Assembly (NCBI RefSeq): GCF_009765875.1
Contig: NZ_LMUP01000008.1
Coordinates: forward strand, 611,776 to 675,775
Reading direction: 5' to 3'
Origin: Pedobacter sp. L105
GTDB taxonomy: Bacteria; Bacteroidota; Bacteroidia; Sphingobacteriales; Sphingobacteriaceae
DNA: 64,000 nt
Positions 1 through 6,405 of this stretch are shown here, in pieces. Below the pieces are notes generated by a model, which was given only the letters and a program-made list of their open reading frames with translations, was not told where the DNA came from and ran no database searches. Position numbers and translations under genes: made by a program. Numbering within the stretch: position 1 is the stretch's first letter; each line of letters begins with the position of its first letter.

Positions 1-111
1 AAAGCTAAGGAGATATTTAGTTATAAAAGATGTTTTTTTGCTAAAAAATTTAATACTGTAATATTTACACTAACACGTAAAGTACTGACATACATATATT
101 TGCAATGTATT

Positions 112-468
112 TTAGCCACCTGATTTTTTAACTTTGTAGCCATCTTTTTGCAGCATCAAAACTACCTTATCCCTAAAATCTCCCTGGATGATGATCTCTC
201 CGTCTTTGGCACTCCCTCCTACCCCGCATTTGGTCTTTAGCACCTTTGACAATTGCTCCAGTTCAGTAGGGCTGCCACGGTAACCGGTGATCAGCGTAAC
301 GGCCTTACCGCCCCTGTTTTTACGGTCCAGCGTTACCCTCAGGTCCTGCTGGTTATTCGGAAGGCTTTCCTCTACAGCTTCGCTGTCATTGTCATAACTG
401 AATGAAGGATCTGTAGAATACATAATTCCGCCCAGGTCGCTCAAAGATTTTTTCTTAGGATTGCTCAT
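112..468 (-). CDS. eIF1/SUI1-family translation factor (YciH-like)
   Basis: This 118-residue protein carries a SUI1/eIF1 domain in its C-terminal half, with the family's basic stretch DRKNRGGKAVTLITGY followed by LKTKCGVGGSAKDGEIIIQGD. Bacterial YciH proteins of this family are small ribosome-associated factors thought to affect initiation fidelity. I start it at 468 (MSNPKKKSL), because the nine residues before that are hydrophobic, unlike the family, and would overlap the upstream lipid kinase gene. The gene lies 10 bp after that kinase on the same strand, so the two are probably cotranscribed. Family assignment is strong; the bacterial role is less certain. Confidence 0.88.
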   Translation of the reverse strand: MSNPKKKSLSDLGGIMYSTDPSFSYDNDSEAVEESLPNNQQDLRVTLDRKNRGGKAVTLITGYRGSPTELEQLSKVLKTKCGVGGSAKDGEIIIQGDFRDKVVLMLQKDGYKVKKSGG

Positions 469-478
469 GGTTATAATT

Positions 479-1363
479 TTAATCGGCAGGAACAATTACA
501 TTCAGGGAAAGCGGCGAAACGGTAACCGCAATTTCTTTTCCCATAAAATAAGGTTCTCCGTCAATATGAATGGCAGCATCTGCCGGTCTTGAAATATGAA
601 TATCTTTACCCCTGATGATCTCTACCATAGCTGACTGATCTGTACTTGCACTCAGCATCTGGTAAGCCAGCAGCGGGATTTTGTACAACGGAAAGGATTT
701 AACGACGCAAACATCCAGCAGCCCATCTGTGATTGAGGCCTTCGGAGATACATGTGCATTATTTCCATACTGGGATGAATTGGCTACGCTGACTACAAAT
801 GCTTTTCTGGTATAACTTACGCCATCGATCGTTAAGTTGTAAGTTTCAGGCTTATAATTGATCATTTCTTTGAGGCCCAGCTTCAGATAACCCGTTAGTC
901 CTCTCTTTTTGTTGCCTACAAAAACAGAACTGATATGTGCATCAAACCCCATTCCAGCCATGTTAAAGAAAAATTTCCCATTGAATGTGCCCGTATCTAT
1001 TTTCTTCACCTTCATCTGGTTGATCACCTGAATAGATTTCGCGGTATTCATCGGTATCTTCAGGAACCTGGCCAGACCATTTCCCGAACCAAAGGGAATA
1101 ACACCCAGTATTTTGTCCTGCTGCATCACCTTGCCGGCAATTTCATTGATCGTCCCATCGCCGCCTACAGCAACGATCACGTCGAAATTTTTATTTGCAG
1201 CTTCTTCGGCAATCTCAGCCGCATGGCCAACATATTCTGTAAAGCTAAAATTCGGATTAAACTTAGAGCGGTCCAGGTTTGCATCTATGATGGCAGGTAT
1301 CTTTAATTTCTCCTTACCACCAGATATAGGATTAATAATAAATAGGATGTTCAGCTTTACCAA
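479..1363 (-). CDS. Diacylglycerol/sphingosine kinase-like lipid kinase (YegS/BmrU family)
   Basis: The 294-residue protein has the DAGK catalytic fold: NPISGG near residue 11, the nucleotide-binding GGDGT at about 67-71, and GSGNGLAR at about 92-99. The C-terminal half is the beta-rich domain typical of YegS/BmrU lipid kinases, ending with an HIDGEP motif. Such enzymes phosphorylate diacylglycerol or related lipids at the inner face of the membrane. No signal peptide or membrane segment is visible. The lipid substrate cannot be told from sequence. It is the first gene of a probable two-gene unit with the SUI1-like gene. Confidence 0.9.
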   Translation of the reverse strand: MVKLNILFIINPISGGKEKLKIPAIIDANLDRSKFNPNFSFTEYVGHAAEIAEEAANKNFDVIVAVGGDGTINEIAGKVMQQDKILGVIPFGSGNGLARFLKIPMNTAKSIQVINQMKVKKIDTGTFNGKFFFNMAGMGFDAHISSVFVGNKKRGLTGYLKLGLKEMINYKPETYNLTIDGVSYTRKAFVVSVANSSQYGNNAHVSPKASITDGLLDVCVVKSFPLYKIPLLAYQMLSASTDQSAMVEIIRGKDIHISRPADAAIHIDGEPYFMGKEIAVTVSPLSLNVIVPAD

Positions 1364-1401
1364 AGTGTCTAAATTAATTACGGTACAAAATAATTGATAT
1401 T

Positions 1402-1434
1402 TTTTGACTAATTTGAATATATATAGTAATTTTG
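1402..1434 (+). promoter_or_regulatory. metK promoter (Bacteroidota type)
   Basis: A -33 like TTTTTG at 1402-1406 is followed after 20 bp by TAATTTTG at 1427-1434, an exact match to the Bacteroidota -7 consensus TAnnTTTG. Transcription would begin near 1438-1440, just before the riboswitch aptamer, which supports both calls. Confidence 0.75.
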
Positions 1435-1441
1435 CGCAACT

Positions 1442-1511
1442 AAGGTGGACTGATTTGCGATGTTATGTAAGCATAACTGGATTGCAACCACGTAAAAAAA
1501 AGTGCTAACCA
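1442..1511 (+). ncRNA. SAM-II type riboswitch upstream of metK
   Basis: The RNA has the SAM-II hallmarks in order: GGTGG (P1 5' strand) followed by CTGATTTG, then ATTGCAACCAC (P1 3' strand), an A-rich linker and GTGCTAACC. Between the two conserved blocks sits an extra small hairpin, GTTATG/CATAAC at 1462-1477. SAM-II aptamers normally bind S-adenosylmethionine and repress the downstream gene; here that gene is SAM synthetase, giving product feedback. The aptamer ends about 80 nt before the start codon, so simple start-site masking by the pseudoknot is not obvious. A short hairpin (CTGC/GCAG, 1530-1544) lies in the linker. Confidence 0.8.
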
Positions 1512-1593
1512 TTCATACACTTCCTTTTACTGCCTGTTAAGCAGGATCATTATCCATTTTATATAATTGTTGATTAAAAATTAATTATTTAAA

Positions 1594-2862
1594 ATGTCGT
1601 ATTTATTTACATCAGAATCAGTTTCTGAAGGCCATCCGGATAAAGTTGCAGATCAAATCTCAGATGCCCTGATTGATAATTTTTTAGCATTCGACCCAGA
1701 ATCAAAGGTTGCCTGCGAAACATTGGTAACTACTGGTCAGGTTTTCCTGGCTGGTGAAGTAAAATCAAAAGCCTATCTTGATGTACAGAAGATCGCAAGA
1801 GAGGTCATCAGTAAAATTGGCTATACCAAAGGCGAATACATGTTTGACAGCAATTCCTGCAGTGTATTATCCGCTATTCACGAACAATCTCCTGATATTA
1901 ACCAGGGCGTAGATAAAGCAGATAAAACTACACAGGGAGCTGGTGACCAGGGGATGATGTTTGGTTATGCCACAAGGGAAACTGATAATTATATGCCTTT
2001 AGCGCTTGACCTTGCCCACAAGATCCTGATCGAGCTGGCGGCTATACGTCGTGAAAACAGCGAAATCCAATATCTTCGTCCCGATGCCAAATCACAGGTT
2101 ACTTTAGAATATAACGATGCCAACGAGCCGGTAAGAATCGATTCTATCGTTGTTTCTACACAACATGATGATTTTGACGAGGAAGTATTGATGCTGAAAA
2201 GGATCAAAGAAGATATTATCGAAATTTTAATTCCACGTGTTTCCAGCCAATATCCTCAGTTCACCCACTTATTTAACAAGGATATAAAATACCATATCAA
2301 CCCAACCGGCAAATTTGTGATCGGCGGGCCCCATGGCGATACCGGTTTAACAGGAAGAAAGATCATTGTTGATACTTACGGCGGAAAAGGTGCCCACGGT
2401 GGTGGTGCATTCTCAGGAAAAGATCCTTCTAAAGTAGACCGCTCTGCTGCTTATGCTACCAGACATATTGCCAAAAATTTAGTTGCAGCTGGTGTTGCTG
2501 ACGAAGTTTTGGTACAGGTATCTTATGCGATCGGTGTTGCACAACCAATGGGTATTTACGTGAATACTTATGGAACGGCACATGTAAAAGACGCATCAGG
2601 AAAAACCCTCACAGATGGTGATATCGCTAAAGAGGTAGAAAAGATTTTTGACATGACCCCATACGGCATTGAAACCCGTTTCAAACTGCGTAACCCTATT
2701 TATTCAGAAACTGCGGCTTATGGTCACTTTGGTAAAAAGAACGAAGTGGTTACTAAAGTTTTCAGGGCTTCAAACGGTGAAGAAACTGCAATTGAAGTAG
2801 AATTATTTACCTGGGAAAAATTAGACTACGTAGAAACTGTGAAGAAAGCGTTTTCTTTATAA
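1594..2862 (+). CDS. metK: S-adenosylmethionine synthetase
   Basis: This 422-residue enzyme makes SAM from methionine and ATP in the cytoplasm. Visible landmarks are GHPDKVADQISDA near residue 13, the ATP-binding hexapeptide GAGDQG near 115, and the glycine-rich loop GGGAFSGKDP near 269. It is slightly longer than the E. coli enzyme, as is usual in Bacteroidota. It has its own promoter, a SAM-II type riboswitch leader and a strong terminator just after the stop, so it appears to be a monocistronic, SAM-regulated unit. Confidence 0.97.
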   Translation: MSYLFTSESVSEGHPDKVADQISDALIDNFLAFDPESKVACETLVTTGQVFLAGEVKSKAYLDVQKIAREVISKIGYTKGEYMFDSNSCSVLSAIHEQSPDINQGVDKADKTTQGAGDQGMMFGYATRETDNYMPLALDLAHKILIELAAIRRENSEIQYLRPDAKSQVTLEYNDANEPVRIDSIVVSTQHDDFDEEVLMLKRIKEDIIEILIPRVSSQYPQFTHLFNKDIKYHINPTGKFVIGGPHGDTGLTGRKIIVDTYGGKGAHGGGAFSGKDPSKVDRSAAYATRHIAKNLVAAGVADEVLVQVSYAIGVAQPMGIYVNTYGTAHVKDASGKTLTDGDIAKEVEKIFDMTPYGIETRFKLRNPIYSETAAYGHFGKKNEVVTKVFRASNGEETAIEVELFTWEKLDYVETVKKAFSL

Positions 2863-2880
2863 GACTAGATCATATTTTTG

Positions 2881-2917
2881 AAAAAGGGGTATCCGGGATA
2901 ACTGGATACCCCTTTTT
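2881..2917 (+). terminator. Rho-independent terminator of metK
   Basis: A 14-bp stem (AAAAAGGGGTATCC pairing with GGATACCCCTTTTT) with a short loop and terminal T run, 18 bp after the metK stop. The flanking A run lets it also serve the convergent toxin gene from the other side. Confidence 0.85.
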
Positions 2918-2941
2918 CATTGCTTTCAATCGTATCAATGT

Positions 2942-3592
2942 TTATAATCCAGCTTTTTCGAGCGCCTCTAAAAAATCCAATTTTATTAGTTCCCAGTGCT
3001 TTCCTCTTAAACATAATGGTTCAAAATCATAATCAGCCTCGGCAAAATCTCTAAAATTATTGATTATACTTTCCCTTACATGGTTATACGGAGATCTTTT
3101 TTCATGTAATGCCAGCATTTGTGCAATCGGATAATCATTTAATAGCTCATGCAAATCCCAGAAATCTTTTTTACGTCCTCCTCTGGAAATCACATCTACC
3201 TTCATAGCAATAATATCTTCAACAGTTGCCATTCTTATCCCCTCTTCTATGACAGGTTCTTTTATAAAATCTTCTGTTGTGTAAAAAATATCTAATTTGA
3301 TAGAGTGATCTTTATCGGCTCCGATGAGATAAGAACGTCCCATACCTGGTAATATTCCAAATGATGTATCTACGTAAGAGAATTGAGAGATTAAAAAATC
3401 ATCGATAGTTTCGAAGTCAATAGATCCATAAGTTGCATCCGTAAATAAATCAATATCTACAGACATTCGATGTCCAATCTGGAGACTAAGTGATGTTCCG
3501 CCTACCAAACGAAATTCTGAAAATTCCCTTGAATCCATTAATATTAACAAGCTTTTTTTCAATAAGTCGTTTACAGTATTCCAATATAACAT
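2942..3592 (-). CDS. AbiEii/AbiGii-family nucleotidyltransferase toxin
   Basis: A 216-residue protein with the nucleotidyltransferase signature of the AbiEii/AbiGii family: GGTSLSLQ at 31-38, then GHR and SVDIDLF at about 40-50, where the two aspartates would bind metal. AbiEii-type proteins act as toxins of type IV toxin-antitoxin or abortive-infection pairs, transferring nucleotides onto an RNA target. It lies 3 bp downstream of a HigA-like HTH gene and is almost certainly translated from the same transcript. The partner is not a classic AbiEi antitoxin, so the pairing is a variant module. The function is inferred from family and neighbour. Confidence 0.82.
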   Translation of the reverse strand: MLYWNTVNDLLKKSLLILMDSREFSEFRLVGGTSLSLQIGHRMSVDIDLFTDATYGSIDFETIDDFLISQFSYVDTSFGILPGMGRSYLIGADKDHSIKLDIFYTTEDFIKEPVIEEGIRMATVEDIIAMKVDVISRGGRKKDFWDLHELLNDYPIAQMLALHEKRSPYNHVRESIINNFRDFAEADYDFEPLCLRGKHWELIKLDFLEALEKAGL

Positions 3593-3595
3593 ATA

Positions 3596-4093
3596 TTAAT
3601 TAGTCCTTCCTGACAATGGTAACTGCTGATCAGGACTAAGCTGCCCAATAATATCTGACACAATATCATTACCGTAAAATCTTACGATTTCTTGTTTTTC
3701 CTGTTCATTCCCCCGTTCAAAAATCCTTCTTATCACTGATTTTTTTTGATTATCCCAATCAATTTTGGCAATAGGTGTATCCCAAAACAATGAAGGCCGA
3801 ATTAAAGAGATATCAGGTCCATTACAAATTTTGTTCTTTTGCTTTTCTTTTTTGATATCATAAAATACCTGTAGCGTCATTAATGTACCTTCTTCTAATC
3901 CTAGAGCTTCTTCGATTTTTAATGACAAAGCCGTATTCATAGCTCTTTTTTCATTGGTAATTGCACCTATCGTTTGGGGATACTCATTCACAGAAAGCGC
4001 AAAACGCCCTTTGCTTAAATTTCTTTTTTTAAGCTCCCTTTCCAAAAATACTCCTGGATGAATCCCTTTAAGAACAGATAGCGGATTAATCAT
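3596..4093 (-). CDS. HigA-like helix-turn-helix antitoxin/autoregulator
   Basis: 165 residues. The N-terminal 70 residues match the HigA/XRE layout: an HPGVFLERELKKR segment, an HTH around 28-50, and ALSLKIEEALGLEEG leading to an LQVFYDIKK segment as in HigA proteins. The C-terminal half (about 90-165) is unfamiliar and may bind the toxin. It precedes the AbiEii-type toxin by 3 bp. The promoter -7 box sits only 4 nt before the ATG, suggesting a leaderless mRNA, and overlaps a palindrome that this protein could bind for autorepression. Confidence 0.75.
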   Translation of the reverse strand: MINPLSVLKGIHPGVFLERELKKRNLSKGRFALSVNEYPQTIGAITNEKRAMNTALSLKIEEALGLEEGTLMTLQVFYDIKKEKQKNKICNGPDISLIRPSLFWDTPIAKIDWDNQKKSVIRRIFERGNEQEKQEIVRFYGNDIVSDIIGQLSPDQQLPLSGRTN

Positions 4094-4097
4094 AATG

Positions 4098-4121
4098 CAA
4101 ATATAAACAAATCTGTTTACA
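4098..4121 (-). promoter_or_regulatory. Toxin-antitoxin promoter with overlapping palindromic operator
   Basis: On the minus strand TATATTTG (4105 to 4098) matches TAnnTTTG and ends 4 nt before the antitoxin ATG. Overlapping it is an inverted repeat, TATAAACA at 4102-4109 and TGTTTACA at 4114-4121 (plus strand), with one mismatch in 8 bp and a 4-bp centre. A bound HTH dimer would block the promoter. No good -33 box is seen. Confidence 0.6.
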
Positions 4122-4204
4122 CAATTATCACTCCATTCACAAAAGTTTATTTACTAATTGCGCATCAAAAGCCATTTTATATTGTTTAGGCTAAAAGAAC
4201 TTAC

Positions 4205-5752
4205 ATGCGCAAATTTATATTACTCCTGTTTATTGCACTTCAGTTTGGAAAAACTGATGCCCAGCAGATAAAAACACCAGATCAGCTTTATGGCCAGTTA
4301 TTTACTGATGTACAACTGCAAAACACGCTAAAAGACGGTAAAACCTTTGTGGACTGTATACCCAAAAGAAACCCAAAGCTTATTCTGGCAGACTACCTGC
4401 GGCTCAAAAGATCAGGGAAAGCTTTTAACCTTAAAAACTTTGTTTCTGCCAATTTCATTTATCCCGACACGGTCAACACTACGGTAATCCATAAAGACAA
4501 ACCTGTAGTAACCCATATCAATGAATTATGGACAGCACTGCGCCGTAATCCATCAGCACCAGTAGCCAACAGCAGCCTGCTTCGTTTACCCTATGCTTAT
4601 ATCGTGCCCGGAGGGCGCTTCAGGGAGGTCTATTACTGGGATAGCTATTTCACCATGCTGGGTCTTAAAGTTTCCGGACAAAACACAACCATAGAAAATA
4701 TTATCAGAAACTTCGCTTACCTGATTGATCAATACGGACATATCCCTAATGGAAACCGAAACTATTACCTCAGCCGGTCGCAACCACCATTTTTTTCCCT
4801 GATGATAGACCTCCTTGCTGAAATAAAAGGCAAACAGGCTTACACAGAATATCTTCCCGATCTGGAAAAGGAATATGCTTATTGGATGGACAGGTCTGCC
4901 CCTACCAAACATGTTGTTCAGATGCCAGATGGAAGCTTGCTGAACAGATATTACGACCAGCTAAACATCCCGCGACAGGAATCTTATAAAGAGGATGTTT
5001 TGATCACCAAAGAAAAAGGAGAGAACAATCCGGAGCTTTACCGTGATGTACGCTCGGCAGCAGAAAGCGGATGGGATTTCAGCAGCAGGTGGCTGAGCGA
5101 CGGTATACAGCTAAAAACCATGCAAACTACTAAAATTGTCCCGGTAGATTTGAACTGCCTGATGTACCACCTGGAAATTACCCTTGCAAAATGTTATGGC
5201 CTGAAACATGACAGAACAAAAGAGGCGCTCTACAAGACTTTAGCACAAAAGAGAGCAATCAGTATACAAAAGTATTTTTGGTCGCCGCAGCAGGCCTGGT
5301 ACACCGATTACAACAGCAAAACCAAACAGCAGTCTCCTATGATCAGTCTTGCCGGTATGTATCCCTTATTTTTCAGACTCGCTAACCAGGAACAGGCAAA
5401 ACTGGCAGAAGCCACTTTACTGCACAAATTTTTAAAACCCGGCGGCTTAACCACCACCCTCGAAAATACCCACCAGCAATGGGATGCACCAAATGGATGG
5501 GCGCCATTGCAATGGATATCGATTAGCGGGCTGGAAAATTACGGGGAACATCAGGAGGCCAGGGATATTGCTACCCGTTGGGTAACTTTAAATACGCGGG
5601 TTTATCACAATACAGGTAAATTAATGGAGAAATACAACGTAGTTGACCTTCAGCTGAAAGCCGGAGGCGGAGAATATGCTTCCCAGGATGGATTTGGCTG
5701 GACAAATGGCGTATTGCTTGATCTGATCACAAAATATAAGCTGACAGAATAA
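4205..5752 (+). CDS. treA: Trehalase, glycoside hydrolase family 37
   Basis: 515 residues with an N-terminal signal peptide (MRKFILLLFIALQF...), so periplasmic. Both trehalase signatures are present: PGGRFREVYYWDSYF at about 135-149 and QWDAPNGWAP near 425. The SGWDFSSRW segment near 290 holds the general-acid Asp of GH37, and EKYNV near 476 holds the catalytic base Glu. It hydrolyses trehalose to two glucose molecules. Slightly shorter than E. coli TreA but complete. It stands alone, divergent from the toxin-antitoxin pair. Confidence 0.93.
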   Translation: MRKFILLLFIALQFGKTDAQQIKTPDQLYGQLFTDVQLQNTLKDGKTFVDCIPKRNPKLILADYLRLKRSGKAFNLKNFVSANFIYPDTVNTTVIHKDKPVVTHINELWTALRRNPSAPVANSSLLRLPYAYIVPGGRFREVYYWDSYFTMLGLKVSGQNTTIENIIRNFAYLIDQYGHIPNGNRNYYLSRSQPPFFSLMIDLLAEIKGKQAYTEYLPDLEKEYAYWMDRSAPTKHVVQMPDGSLLNRYYDQLNIPRQESYKEDVLITKEKGENNPELYRDVRSAAESGWDFSSRWLSDGIQLKTMQTTKIVPVDLNCLMYHLEITLAKCYGLKHDRTKEALYKTLAQKRAISIQKYFWSPQQAWYTDYNSKTKQQSPMISLAGMYPLFFRLANQEQAKLAEATLLHKFLKPGGLTTTLENTHQQWDAPNGWAPLQWISISGLENYGEHQEARDIATRWVTLNTRVYHNTGKLMEKYNVVDLQLKAGGGEYASQDGFGWTNGVLLDLITKYKLTE

Positions 5753-5810
5753 AAAAGAAATGAAAAACCATTTATAGAGGGCTTTGTTTAATAGGGAAAC
5801 AATCTGTATT

Positions 5811-6158
5811 ATGGAACAGCCAATAGAAATGAACACACTTAGCCAAATCTTAGAAAGATTAAGGCAAAAAGGTTTAGATAACGAAATCAAAATGACCGAC
5901 CATGGCAAAATGCAAGGAGTTGGTTTTAATAAAATTTACAATCCAGAAGATCTGACCATCATAAAAACTTACCGTTTTGAAGGTGATTCAGATCCGGCCG
6001 ATAATTCTGTACTTTATTTATTAGAAGATAAAGATGGACAGATTGGCTATATCATGGATGCTTACGGAATGTACAGCTCGCAGGAAGTAACAGGTTTTGA
6101 CGATTTTCTGAAAAAGATTCCTACAGCAGACAGAGATCTGCAGGAGCTATTTAAATAA
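5811..6158 (+). CDS. Small conserved Bacteroidota protein, function unknown
   Basis: 115 residues with the start taken at 5811 (MEQPIEMNTLSQILERLRQKG). It resembles a small Bacteroidota family often labelled 'phosphoribosylpyrophosphate synthetase', which I regard as a misannotation because no PRPP synthetase motif or domain size is present. Features are an N-terminal amphipathic helix, a YRFEGDSDPADNSVLYLLE core, and IGYIMDAYGMYSS. No signal peptide. A terminator follows at once, so it is probably monocistronic. No function can be assigned. Confidence 0.75.
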   Translation: MEQPIEMNTLSQILERLRQKGLDNEIKMTDHGKMQGVGFNKIYNPEDLTIIKTYRFEGDSDPADNSVLYLLEDKDGQIGYIMDAYGMYSSQEVTGFDDFLKKIPTADRDLQELFK

Positions 6159-6192
6159 TATTAATCTTATTCGCCATTATTATTCAAATGGC

Positions 6193-6227
6193 AAAAACCC
6201 GGATGCATACCACATCCGGGTTTTTTT
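6193..6227 (+). terminator. Rho-independent terminator
   Basis: AAAAACCCGGATG pairs with CATCCGGGTTTTT around a 6-nt loop, ending in seven T. It lies 34 bp after the small conserved gene ending at 6158. Confidence 0.85.
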
Positions 6228-6278
6228 ATGCCCTCATCAGATCAGGATTTCCTTTTAGTCTGGGCTAGCTTTAATTGT

Positions 6279-6322
6279 TATCGTATCCATATCCAGTCCA
6301 TATCTAGTCCAAGTCAAGTCCA
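6279..6322. repeat. Four tandem 11-bp repeats
   Basis: Four head-to-tail 11-bp units: TATCGTATCCA, TATCCAGTCCA, TATCTAGTCCA and AGTCAAGTCCA (consensus TATCnAGTCCA). The 11-bp period is close to one helical turn, so all copies face the same side of the DNA. They lie between two convergent gene ends, and the last unit runs into the hairpin described next. Confidence 0.8.
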
Positions 6323-6347
6323 TGTTTTTGCCGTAAAAACATGGACT
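6317..6347. repeat. Perfect 13-bp inverted repeat
   Basis: AGTCCATGTTTTT at 6317-6329 and its exact complement at 6335-6347, with a 5-nt GCCGT centre. It shares the AGTCCA element of the neighbouring tandem repeats. It lacks a terminal T run, so it is not a canonical terminator; either a protein-binding site or an RNA 3'-end structure is possible. Confidence 0.75.
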
Positions 6348-6405
6348 CAATATGGTTTTGTATTGCTTCAAATTTGGATAGATAAAGAACCAAACTTTAT
6401 CCAAA

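Noticed and set aside
935..1397. Plus-strand ORFs opposite the lipid kinase
   Set aside because: Antisense shadows of a well-supported kinase gene with no protein family features.
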